Source: Luidia sarsii (taxonomy: Eukaryota; Echinodermata; Asteroidea; Paxillosida; Luidiidae). From it: a stretch of 64,000 bases of DNA. This document shows positions 32,864 to 43,440 of this stretch, piece by piece. The notes beneath the pieces are model-generated. The model worked only from the letters and a program-made list of their open reading frames with translations, was not told the DNA's origin and made no database searches. How positions within the stretch are numbered: position 1 is the first letter of the stretch; each line of letters begins with the position of its first letter. The position numbers and the translations under genes are program-made. The DNA lies in assembly GCA_949987565.1 (NCBI GenBank), contig OX465118.1, positions 1,988,538 through 2,052,537 on the forward strand, written 5' to 3'.

Positions 32864-33995
32864 GTTACGTGTTGCGAGCGGATGTTACCCACGGTATAAT
32901 GTGGGAGCACGCGGTTCAGCATGTCCGCCCACGTTCACTGTATGGGAGTCACTTTCGGTGCGAAGTAGCCGGATGTGGCGCCCTTTTCACGAAGCTACCA
33001 GTAGTCGCTCAAGGCCAAATGACCTTTTTTCTCTCCTTTTGATGGCTGAACAATTGACGTGCGTCATCGAAGAGCGTTGACTGAAGACGGCTTTCCCGTC
33101 ATCTTCCATCCTTCCGCAAGCGGCAATAACGAGCAACAAGGCCAACGGACGTTTCAACGGCCTTTTACCTGATGAAGACGCCGGGGATTTCCCACTCGGA
33201 CGGCACTATTGCTTCCTCAACCTTCCTGAACGCTCGATTTCAGGTAGATCGACACAGCGCTGCCGTTGGTTCCAACATACGACATCGATGCTATCGTGCC
33301 TGTGTGATTTATCCGACACGGAATGAGTCCTTGGTATTTCAAAACTTCGATATAACTCGTGCACTTCTCCCTGAACCTTGTGCGCTGGTGGTAGTCTGAT
33401 CTAGCCAACGGGCCGAGCGGACTTGGATGTCAATATCCGGGTAGTATAGGAAGGTATTGGAAGGATCTATTACCACGGCTTCTGGCTCTAGAAACCAATC
33501 TGCAGCTCTGTGGAGAGGGTCCTTGTATACCTTATGTGCTTCTACTCAAGGGGAGCGACGCGTGTGACTCGATAATAAAATAACGAGCATAATGGCCCTC
33601 CGATGACTTTAATCAGTTTCTAAAAACAGGATCCCTGCATCCCTTGGGAAATTTTGGGTTTTCTTCCAGCAACAACCCTCCCCCTTGTACCGGTAACATC
33701 CAACTAAGGCATCACCACACTAGCGTCTCGGCCCTAGGGTTATAGCCTTGTCTTGTTTGTTTCACTGGCGACAGTCTGTGGTGCGAGGCATTTCCAAATC
33801 GGGTGCCATCCGATGACGTCATGTGCCGCACCTTTTTCTTTCGGTCGTCTTCGCAGTCACGATGGAAACCGGAAGTGCTACATGAATATTTCATTGTGGG
33901 GGCGACGGACATAATGTCTTTTGACGAGTCTGCATGGTTTATTCGGGTATAGAGAACAATTTTTTGTTTTTGCCGAAGTAAAAAGAATTGTGTGT
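32864..33995. other. No gene recognised; Penelope-type terminal motifs
   Basis: At 33080-33185, ACTGAAGACGGC...CCGTCATCTTCC and GGACGTTTCAACGGCC...ACCTGATGAAGACGCC look like degenerate relatives of the GAAACGT / CTGATGA terminal motifs seen at 5690. No coding gene is supported. Confidence 0.4.
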
Positions 33996-33997
33996 TG

Positions 33998-34150
33998 TCA
34001 AATTCAATGCATACATAGAATAACACACCTGCGTAAGTTTCGGTTCGATACGTCAACCATGCAATGAGAAAAAACCGTAGAAACGGTTGCCTGTTTTCTC
34101 TAAAACGGCATACTTTTGAGCGCTGAAATTTCACGGAATGTCTGATACCT
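33998..34150 (-). mobile_element. MITE-C fragment
   Basis: AATAACACACCTGCGTAAGT, the CGTCAACCATGCAATGAGAA block and GAGCGCTGAAATTTCACGGA align with the reverse complement of the middle of MITE-C. Both termini are missing. Confidence 0.65.
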
Positions 34151-34949
34151 TCACAAATTTAACATAAGCTTTCCGAAAATGTAAACAAAGATTATAACGG
34201 ATTTTGACATGCATTTTTGACAACACTTTTGACTTTCTACGCCGTTTACTCGAATTGGACGTTTGGAGTAGATCCCTCATTACGCCATTTTATGTTACAA
34301 ATGACCTTACAACGGCCAGGCAAAAGCTTAACTGCAGCTGATAAACCATATGACGGTATACGAAAAACAGATGCAAACGCTTACGAGATATCCTTTGCAC
34401 AGCAGGACGGTGAATACGGTGAATAAGACAAACGCTGCTGCAGATAGCATATAGCACGTATGCGTAATGCCACAGTATAGAGTGTACCGGCCAATACCGT
34501 GTACTGAACGATGTAGTTTCTCTGTCTGGCCTGACTGATTGAAATGCGTGTTCAGTAATACTAGGAATCAACAATCGATCAGTAACAAACAAGAATGCGA
34601 CAGCACTAGTCACATCTGTCACAACAACATCACAAACAAGAACAAATATACATGTATAATTGTTTATGCAAACGTGGCCTTCCCCTTAAACGAAGCTCGA
34701 ATATGATTGAAACCCTATTGTGCGTGTGGTTTGTTTTTCGTTATCAAAATACATGTAGATTTAAATATGGTAAAATGGTACAAGTACGGGTTAAGTCTAC
34801 GGATTTCTTATGAAAGTTACGTACAGCACAATAATCATAATGGTGGACAGCCATGGCCAGAATTTACCGTGACAAAACGAAACAGATGAGTCGAACGAAT
34901 AAAGGAAAAACTGACTGGGAACGTTTGAACGATTCCTGAAAAAAAAAGA
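34151..34949. other. No gene recognised
   Basis: Unique AT-rich sequence. Open frames are short and without domain features. Confidence 0.45.
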
Positions 34950-35031
34950 CCGGGACTTGAACCCGAGACCTCGAGATTCGCGTAGCTGTGTCTTGGTATG
35001 GACAACCGGGTGTCTCGGTTGCAAGTCCCGG
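34950..35031 (-). ncRNA. Opposed tRNA T-arm-like inverted repeat with poly-T terminator
   Basis: On the minus strand the right part reads GGGTTCAAGTCCCGGTC followed by nine T, fitting a T-stem/loop (TCGGG/CCCGG around TTCAAGT), a B box and a Pol III terminator. The opposite end (35012-35031) is an 18/20 inverted copy of the same arm. The 42 nt between show no D or anticodon arm. It may be a rearranged tRNA/SINE; expression is unknown. Confidence 0.4.
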
Positions 35032-35400
35032 CGATGTCAAAGTTTCATATGCCATTTTTCAAACTAAAACAAGGATGAAATGAAAGATTGCTTGACAACT
35101 GTCATAATAATATAAAATCATAAAGCTCCTGGTTACAAGCAGTAGTGCTTTGAATAGTGGAACTATCTACTATAGGGTGTAACATAGCTTTGTATATGGG
35201 CAAACCTAATCCAGTTTGGTTCGATTATACAACTGAGAAGAGACCAATGTTTTCCTCTTCTGTGATGCAATACCAAAATACAAATCTTTAAATAAAGTAC
35301 GGCTGTCTGGATTCATCAATGAGAGCTTAGATTTTGAGAATTCAGTGGTCGTACTAATTAATTTGTTTACTGATATTCCATCGGTTTGATTTCACTTGAT
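35032..35400. other. No gene recognised
   Basis: Unique AT-rich DNA. TACAAATCTTTAAATAAAGT near 35278 includes an AATAAA without an associated gene. Confidence 0.4.
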
Positions 35401-35640
35401 CCTTGACTATCTTTGGATAAACCCCTCGTAGATATTCTTTTACCTTTACCTTACCTATATACGTTGTCCTCTCCTCTCTCTGTTCTGCTATCAGTATCCT
35501 GGCCGTGCCTAGCTTCTTTCCCTGGCTATAACCGTCTATCTCTCTCTCTTGTCATCCTGTCAATCCTTCCTTGAAGAAGCTCCTTGAAAGGCTTTTAGGG
35601 TCGTTCCGTTGCCACGCGGAGGCGCGTTTCTATGTTGTCA
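35401..35640 (+). repeat. CT-rich retroelement-like 3' end
   Basis: A CT-rich stretch followed by CTTGAAGAAGCTCCTTGAAA and GGCTTTTAGGGTCGTTCCGT resembles in layout the CT-rich tail plus terminal hairpin of the Penelope-type copies, though the sequence differs. Classification is uncertain. Confidence 0.3.
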
Positions 35641-35689
35641 TTACCGCGTGCGTGCGTGAATTATTTAACTAACGCTTTGTCCCATCCAC

Positions 35690-36065
35690 ACAGAACAAGT
35701 ACTGTATACCACAATTTACCACAGTGCCCTTAGGGGTGCAGGCTCACATACCACAGAATACCACAAAAAATACCCACTCTAGTAAATTGTGGTATATTGA
35801 TCTTATCCTACCATGCACAGCACTGCACAGACAGTGTCCGATTATACCTCAAATAACCACACATCTTTTGTGACCTACACTTTGGTATGTGGGCCTTATC
35901 CTACCACACTGCATTAGTGGGTGCAGGGTCATATACCACACATTACCACAAGCATTTGTGTGTATAGGACTGTATACCACAACATACCATAGCAAAAACC
36001 TTGTGTGGTCAATATTGTGGTATCCATGTCCATATCCATATGTCCTTGTGTTTAATCAGGTTTCT
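35690..36065. repeat. Element built from TACCACA direct and inverted repeats
   Basis: TACCACA or its complement occurs repeatedly between 35707 and 36022. Larger matches include GTATACCACAATTTACC (about 35702) against GTAAATTGTGGTATA (about 35782), and GGGTGCAGG(C/G)TCA followed by ATACCACA twice (35734 and 35919). It is probably one non-autonomous element; exact ends were not found. Confidence 0.5.
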
Positions 36066-36216
36066 CTAATGCTTCCAGAATAGAATCATATCATAGGAGT
36101 TGAACGCTTACAGAACTAGGCGGATAGGACAAATGCCTGCCCAACTGACAATTTGCGAATTGTCGTACATTTTGGTTCTTTGATTTGAACTGCAGTGACC
36201 ACAGTTTTTGGCGGGC

Positions 36217-36592
36217 TTAAAAGCCCCTACACAACATTGGTAAGATCGGAAAACATAATTTTTCACAGATTTACATGAAACGTATACAGTTTGAAGATGG
36301 TTATAGTAGAAACCTCGCACTGAAATGTTTCTGCCTAAAATGCTATATTTTTTGAGAAAAGAGTAAAAGAAATCGTTTATGTCTCACCCCAAGATCTAAA
36401 CGATTTTTCGGAACAATATGTTGAATGCTGCATTTTCGCGAAACAAATGACGTGGTTTTCACGATTTTCTTGAGACTCGGTTGGCGGATTGAGCTGAAAT
36501 TTTCACAGATGTGCCATTTCATGCATATGTTGGATCAGAAAACGTATGAATGCTATTCTTTGACCTCGACCAATGTTGTGTTATCCCTTTAA
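36217..36592 (+). mobile_element. MITE-B copy, complete
   Basis: Starts TTAAAAGCCCCTACACAACA and ends ATGTTGTGTTATCCCTTTAA. Full internal block order. A second CCCTTTAA directly follows, an apparent end duplication. Confidence 0.85.
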
Positions 36593-38714
36593 CCCTTTAA
36601 CCTGAGGCCCATTTTTGTGATTTTGTGATTTTGTCTTCACAAGTCCACTTTTCTTGTCATAAACCTCATCACATTATATACCATTCTAAAGCTTACATAT
36701 TGAGCTTCATTTCTGTGAGGAAATAAATCCTCCCGTGGCTTTTGGAAAAAATGGGCCCATTTTAATCTGGGGGGCTTTGATTATATTCTTTCTGGGGGGG
36801 GGGGGCTTAATCCCCCAAAGCCCCCATATACAAATATAAAACCACGTCTGAGTTATTGCTCAGTAAGGTATAGTGCTGTTTTGGCAGGGGTTTTACTCCA
36901 AAATACACAGAATAGAAAAAATATATTTAAAGATGTAGCAGTACCCTCTGACTCGGTCACTATATGGATACAAATCTCAACCATGTAAGAGTCTCTAACG
37001 TTGAGATCCTTATACTAAGCCATTTTCTCAACGCCAGGTTCTAAATTTGAGGTTTTTTAATACACAATAGTACATGAGATGACCTCAGTGGGCTCGACAA
37101 TACCGATTGCTATACTACAAAGCACCGCATCGTAAATTTCAATAAATTCACTTAAGCATTCCTATTCCAATCCAATATGCGTTTGTCCTTCAAACGGTGC
37201 AATTATAAAAACCCGCCAACCAAATCCTTCGCAAATCTGTGGGTTTTTTCTTTCACATTCACGCACCACTGAGTCATGTACAGATCTCGGCCGTATTGCT
37301 TTAGCTATAGTTTCGACGGCACTTCACCTGCACTTAACAACACCCACCAGTTTCGTCCCAGGGGAGTACGATGACATAAGGCGCGGTCTTTTGCAACGAT
37401 GCTCGTGGCGTGGTAATCAAGAGGTCTCGCTTGAACCTGTTATGGAAAGGGAGACTGCCAAATGATATATTTACCCTCCTCAGAGGAACAAGGCTGGATA
37501 TAGGTGCAACGACCTTTGTACCTGAGGCGATGGGAGAAAAACAACCACCCCATTTTGGAATTTAACTTTAATTGTACCAGTCAGATAACCCCACGGCAGT
37601 GTTGATAGAGATGTTTTTGGTGCATCGAGGGATTCCCCCCCTTGTTCTCATTCAGTTACACCGTCGGGGTCTGGGGCTCCCCCGATGAAATCACGAGCCG
37701 CAGATCCCATCAGAGCTTTGTTCATGTCTTATCGACGCCGTGAGGACCATGCAGCGAGGAGATGTATACGTGATGTTCTCGGCACACAGATCCGGCCCGG
37801 CCCACATCGGTGAATGTGGGCCCGCGCTATGTAATATATCGTCCCGGGTGGGGGGTTGAGGATGAAGGGGGTTAGGAAGTCAGACATCGGACCTGATTGC
37901 ACCAGCTTTCTCCATAATCAAACCTACCGCGCCACGCATACAGATAGTGCCGGTATTATTGTTCCTAATCCAACCATAAGCTAAAAGGGAGCGGCAATTT
38001 AACCAACCAGACCCAGCACAAACAAATCATTTCAAAGCTCATTTTTTAAACAGCCAAATAACCGCATAGCATTTTGTTTATTTATTTCGTTGTTGGTTTG
38101 CTGGGGTGTTTGTTTGTCTCTCTGTTAGCAAAATAACTTGTTCACTGGCTCGAGGTGATGCATTTATTTGGTGATGAATAAATCTGTGAATATGGTGGCC
38201 AGACTTAAAGCGAGTCTAACCTTAGCTGTAAAACTTAGCGTTCTAAACTAAAAACAGTGTGATTTCATAGTCCGCATGCATCATTATATGTAACATCATG
38301 TAATCAATATTACAATTGCACCAGGAATTAATTTGAGCCCCTATATTTGCTTTACTAATGATTTGCATAATATTATAGAACTCTGTCAATATCGGTAGAT
38401 ATCTCGAAAACCCCGGATGTAGACGTACGTGCGGATGTAGACATACGTGTGGATGTAGACATAGACCGTTACGTGCTGTAGACCTACTGTGCCATGGCGT
38501 ACGCGACCTACCACTCTCTGGTAGTTGTTGATTGTTTGCGTACGTGAGTTCAACTGTCCTTCCTATCATTACTTAGGCCTATACTCCACTGCGGGTGGAA
38601 ATCACATTGATTATGGCGGCAAGTGAGCTGCTCGGCGGGATGCGAATGTCACAGAGTGTATAGTACTCAGAGAACGAGATAGTCTGGTGTCGGTGCCTCT
38701 GTGCATGCCCTCAC
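36593..38714. other. No gene recognised; small tandem repeat
   Basis: A G run lies near 36785-36795. Near 38413-38465 a motif like ACGT(G)CGGATGTAGACATACG repeats two to three times. No coding or RNA gene supported across this 2.1 kb. Confidence 0.5.
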
Positions 38715-39022
38715 TGTAAAAACGAACTGCACCTCATGCACTTCTACAATGGCACATATTTGTCCCAGAATCATGAACACTTGAGGCACCTACTGTACTA
38801 CATGCACATGAACTACTGTACCTCAAGCACGTGGGGCATTGCAGTCACTTGAGCGAAAATGGGATGAGCTGCATGAAGTGCTTCATGTACAAGAACCTCT
38901 CCCTATTTACTGTACCTCAAGCACATGGAGTGAAAGTGAGCATCACCTCATGCACATGTATCGTGTACCATGAGCCTCAACATACTTCATCCATGTGCAT
39001 GATGTGAGCACCGTTTTTACTA
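38715..39022. mobile_element. MITE with CACTGTAAAAACG terminus
   Basis: ACTGTAAAAACGAACTGCAC at the left and TGAGCACCGTTTTTACTAA at the right are imperfect inverted termini. The interior is rich in CTGTACCTCAAGCAC and CTCATGCACATG repeats on both strands. A solitary GCACTGTAAAAACGTTGG at about 39328 may be another end. Confidence 0.6.
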
Positions 39023-41352
39023 ATTGATTAGTGTGGTATCGGCAAACTTAAGATGGTAAGATTTCGATGGATTTCAGTTATAATACATTTGTAACCAAGG
39101 AAACAGAATGTATGGATTACTAGGTCTTCTGTCGAATGGCCTCTGCCAAACATCCTGGCGGGTACCTGTATACAAGATGACTGGTCACAGGTTTCCATTG
39201 CTTTCTACGACATCTTGATGGAAGATCTGCAAGGATGTTCTCAAGTGCTTTCTCAAAGTTTGCTTTGAAAAAAACCCCAAAATAGACAAACACCTTTAGA
39301 AAGTTCATTGGTCTTTAGAAAACCATGCACTGTAAAAACGTTGGACAAAAAATAGGCTAGGTTCGCATGGCATTGATCTGCTTTTACCAGAAAAGCAGGG
39401 AGTTAATCAAGCATTATGGTCCATTATTCGCCAACAATGTTGCCAATTTTATATATTTTATACGTTGCCTAAAATGTTGACTGGGCATTTTTCTCTTTTT
39501 TTCACAGTTTACCCGTAAACAGGTGTGATTTAACGATTTGCCAATCGCACTAAAATGTGCTTCCCAGAAAAAAAAAAAAAAGGTTTTAGGGCAGCTTCTG
39601 TTGACTAGCTGGCATGCCTGATCGAACATTTAATGTGTTGATATCGAGCGTGTGCCAGGATTCTTGAGTTTCCGTTACAGGCTCGTATATCTTTCTCCCG
39701 CCTACTTTCCTTAATTACAGGCAGACGGCAGACCGTTCCAAACGGAGGCTCTCTCGGGCCACGTTGAAGGGCAGACTGCGTTTGATTGAGTAATGTGATA
39801 GTGCCTTTGTAAGGGATGGGGAGGGGAGGGTAATGTTACCCCCACCCCCTTCCCTCGGTAGTTACCTTGCTAGGGTTAGTGCAAACCGGATACTCTTTGT
39901 AAGTGAAAACCAGCTCTTCGCTGAAGAACCTAGCAAATTAAAGATACGGTACACCCGTACCTAACCTACTGAAAATCATGCCAATGACCTTTGTGTACTG
40001 CGTTGGTCGATTGGACCTTGATTTGCCGGTTGCCTTTGGTACGTTTTGTTCATCAGCTACAATAAATGTATATACATCTACGACGAATCAGCCTATAACA
40101 ATGTTTGCTTACTGACATACATTCCCTCGAATTAGACGAATTTCAATGGTTTAAAAATACCTTCATCACACAGAGTTTTATACCATTGTTTGATGTATAA
40201 TAGGCCTACATTATAATTCGTTTACACGTGGTAATTTTCCATTTAGGTCACTTCACTGTTAAACTTACGCAGACTATTTTTGAGTCCTACCAAAAACCCT
40301 AGTGTAGAGAAGAAACTTAACGACTAGGAATTGTCTCGGATGGCAAACGTGGCTCCCCTTAAAGCACAATTGACATTCTGCTTCAAACATTCCATTGGCT
40401 TCGCAAAGAAAATTCAGATACAACCGGGTTCAAAACAGAAGAAAGCGCGAAGCCCTGGGGTATTCAAACGGGTCTTATTTGCACGTGCGTGGCATACGAG
40501 CCAAACAGTACTATAAACAGTAGCGTTTTGTACACGCAGTATACCTGCGTACCTTTTATCGGCATTAGTTTTCGTCATGTCATACTCCGTGCCATACAAA
40601 AAAACAAGGAAGACTGAGAATTCAAATGGGATTCCTTGGGTTAGTGTGTTTGATCCCTGCTGGCTCTGGCTGTTGCCCCGTTTGTAAACTGTTCAGCCCT
40701 CCCCTGACGCGTGAATCGGCTATAGACCTGATTGCAACGCTCATTTCCTGGGCCTCACAGAATCACCATTGCCGACGGTAACGCTTCATAACCAAAAAAA
40801 TGCGGAGACACACACAGGTCGTGTATAAGTTAAAAGCTATACAGTTCCGTTTCACGTGCTGTGACTGCCTTGCCTGAAGGCCTCGCTCGTTTGCTGGCTT
40901 TTTTTTTGGGTTAAAATCGCAGCTGATTATAAGAGCTCGCTCATTTCTCCCTACCGCCTTGACGCTGAATATGACATCGTAGACAATGCCACATATTCAG
41001 CGTGGATTAATGAGCTCGGCTGCCATTAGCCCAGCTAGATGGAGGCGGGGAAGCGACATCTGGCCCCCACCAAAGGTCGCGGCCCTCGGAAGTGCATGTA
41101 GATTGCCGCCGGTACTTAACGCCCATCTCATTTCCGCAGACTTGGAAGAGCTTCGGCGATGTCTTATTTAAAGCGAACGGAAGGTCCCGCAGTTTCCTAT
41201 CATACTTCACTATACTTCATCCCCATACAACCTCTCATTCATTCCATTCACCAAGGGCTGTTTTTAGATCGACCTTTGTCGGTGTATAATTATGAGGTGC
41301 CGGCAGTACACATTGGTGCTAAAAGTGTAGAAAGGCCACCTCGATGTTCCAT
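39023..41352. other. No gene recognised
   Basis: 2.3 kb without a supported frame or RNA. Small inverted repeats (GACGCTGAATATGAC / CATATTCAGCGTGG, about 40960-41005) are the only structure noted. Confidence 0.5.
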
Positions 41353-41972
41353 TAAAGGTATAAGGTACATCATTTGCGAAGGTCAAAGAATCACTTCCAT
41401 AATGGACCTTTCCCATGAAATATGCAAATAAGAGCTGGCGCATGCGCTTTACTAAATTGGTGGGCAAACGAGTGCGCGTTGCGTGCAGGTTTCAAATTTA
41501 CGCGTGCAGGAGACGCCGGGAATAGCCAATGACCGCACGCCAAACTGTTAGTGAGAAGGAACGCGCACACGCCCGTGGAAAACTATGATGGTTGGCAGCC
41601 CGCTTGCCCACCAATTTAGTTAAGCGCATGCGCTAGGTCTAATTTGCATATTTCACGGGAAAGGTCCATGGGCCTTAATGTTGAACTCAACGTAGACATA
41701 AGATAACACCATTGTGGCTACATACGTCAATGTCTCATGTCATGAGACTAAACCGTGAAAACGGAAATTAAATGCCAACTTGTTTCAGACATAATTATAT
41801 ATAGAGAGGATCAGACGGACAAAGGAGCTGGTTCCAATTTCCTCTTTCCTAGAAAACGGCAGAATTTCGAGCGCTAAGATTTCGTTGAATGTTTGATATC
41901 ATTTCCAACTTCCTAATGAGTAAGTAATTTCTCTTATTTGAAATGTCCGGAAATTGGGCTCTTGGTTAACCG
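41353..41972 (-). mobile_element. MITE-C copy split by a foldback insertion
   Basis: Begins TTAAAGGTATAAGGTACATC, is interrupted at 41402, resumes at about 41670, and ends GAAATGTCCGGAAATTGGGC. Blocks GAAAACGGAAATTAAATGCC and GAGCGCTAAGATTTCG match other reverse-oriented copies. Confidence 0.75.
41402..41669. mobile_element. 268-bp foldback MITE with NRF1-like and octamer-like sites
   Basis: The arms 41402-41470 and 41601-41669 are inverted over 69 bp with about nine mismatches, beginning ATGGACCTTTCCC(A/G)TGAAA. Each arm contains ATGCAAAT (41422-41429; complement at 41642-41649) and GCGCATGCGC (41438-41447; 41624-41633). It sits inside a MITE-C copy and so is younger than it. No transposase. 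Confidence 0.85.
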
Positions 41973-42188
41973 AGACCTGTCCAATCATTGCACCCCGAAA
42001 CAGTGAAGTAGATACACCGGGCCTTTTCACACTAAAGTAGTTTTTACACGTGGCGAAACTTACACGGCTCCACCCCCTTGTGAAAGTCGTTCAACTTTCG
42101 ACACGGGTCAGTCGTGCTGGGCGTTCAGACGACGCAACCCAAACCTGGCTGGGTCTCCCTCGCATCTATTTGCGTTGATCGGCTCACA

Positions 42189-42523
42189 CCAAAGATCTTA
42201 TAGCGCGCAAAGCGCGCAAGATAGCCTACTTTTGCGAGATCACACGCATCCGGGTTAAGCACGCACTGGGCACCATTTTAGTAAGTAAAGTCGCACGCGT
42301 TCTCTCCATTTCGTCGTCACATCACATCACATCGAAAGTTATCACAATCTGTTCATGCATCCAAAGTAGCCTTTGTTAGTGTTTGTGACTCTCCCGCTTC
42401 ATTTCCGGAGCACCGAAAGCAGACGACAGATTCCGTTGCTTACTAAAATGGCGTCCAGTGCGTACTTCACTTTTTGCTCAGAGTAATCCATTTTGCGCTC
42501 TTTGCGCGCTATAAGATCTTTGG
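42189..42523. mobile_element. Foldback element with perfect 24-bp ends
   Basis: CCAAAGATCTTATAGCGCGC plus AAAG at 42189-42212 is an exact inverted match to 42500-42523. An inner pair, GCACTGGGCACCATTTTAGT (about 42263) and ACTAAAATGGCGTCCAGTGC (about 42443), continues the symmetry. CACAC lies just outside both ends. The surrounding 42010-42660 region shares TTCGACACGGGTC with 367. Confidence 0.75.
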
Positions 42524-42663
42524 TTCACACTGGCAAAAAAGTTTCCCAGCTTCGCTTGTCCTGTGCAAGGGACGCACGCCCACGCGCGTTGAAACGTGAC
42601 CGCTCTCAACTGAGCTCCATCTCGCGGTTAGCTTCAGTACGGTACGAGTGCTTGACACGGGTG

Positions 42664-42706
42664 GGTTCTGTTCTGTTCTGTTCTGTTCTGTTCTGTTCTG
42701 TTCAGT
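42664..42706. repeat. (TTCTG)n pentanucleotide repeat
   Basis: About eight units of TTCTG/TGTTC, at the 3' side of the neighbouring minus-strand LINE tail. Microsatellite 3' ends are known for several LINE clades. Confidence 0.9.
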
Positions 42707-43024
42707 TCTGTACAGCCTATTTCGGTCCACTGGTGGACGAAGGCCTCTTCACTAATTATCCAAGCTAGTCTATCTTCAGCCAGTTGTTTCCACTTTATGC
42801 CACCATGCTCCCCGATTTCATCTCGCCACCTTCTATATTGCAGTCCTCTTCCCCTTACATGTGACCTTGGTGTGCAGTCTTTTATTTTGTTGGTCCATCT
42901 ATTGTCCTGTCTCCTAGCGACGTGCCTTGCCCATCTCCATTTCTTGGTTTTGATCTCTTTGATAACATCTCGAATGCCTGTTTTATCCCGTAGGTTTGTG
43001 TTGGTAACTGTCCTTCTTGAGCCC
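42706..43024 (-). pseudogene. LINE reverse-transcriptase polyprotein, C-terminal tail
   Basis: The minus-strand frame is open for about 105 codons and includes KTGIRDVIKEIKTKKWRWA, then ARRQDNRWTNKIKDCTPR, then RRWRDEIGEHGG, then WKQLAEDRLAW and SEEAFVHQWTEIG. This is the ordered C-terminal signature of endonuclease/reverse-transcriptase LINEs (RTE-type or close). The catalytic domains are missing because of 5' truncation at about 43024. It ends in a TTCTG microsatellite instead of a stop. It is less decayed than the LINE tail at 21950-22770. Confidence 0.8.
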
Positions 43025-43035
43025 TATCTGCACTA

Positions 43036-43440
43036 AACTAACCGAGCAAATGGGTTAGCCGTGTCCGCACTGGACTTATTTTTTACCGAGCCCGTGGGTA
43101 ACATTCCAATGGGTAAATCTTCCCGGCGTCCGCACTTGGACTTTTCGACTCGGGTAAACTAACCGAGACGATCGGTAAAACTAACCGACTCATGTACATG
43201 TACTCTAGGTACACAAACACGTTGTTACCCTGCGCCCGCACGAGTCTTGCATACATTAACGTAACATGCGGTGCACCGGATGTGTTTTTTTGACCGAGTC
43301 GTTTACCGAGACGTAGTGTCCGGATTGGACTTCACGACTCGGTTATACTGACCTAATGGTCAATTTAACCGGGCAGAAGTTGGTCGGTTAAACTACCCCT
43401 ATCAGGCTACCCTTGCCATTGTCCGCACTGTAACTCGCAG
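43036..43440. repeat. Region of repeated ACCGAG/CTCGGT and GTCCGCACT motifs
   Basis: AACCGAG or its complement occurs many times, with GTCCGCACT(G/T)GACTT at about 43058, 43127 and a relative at 43319. It looks like one non-autonomous element with internal direct and inverted repeats; no clear termini. Confidence 0.5.
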
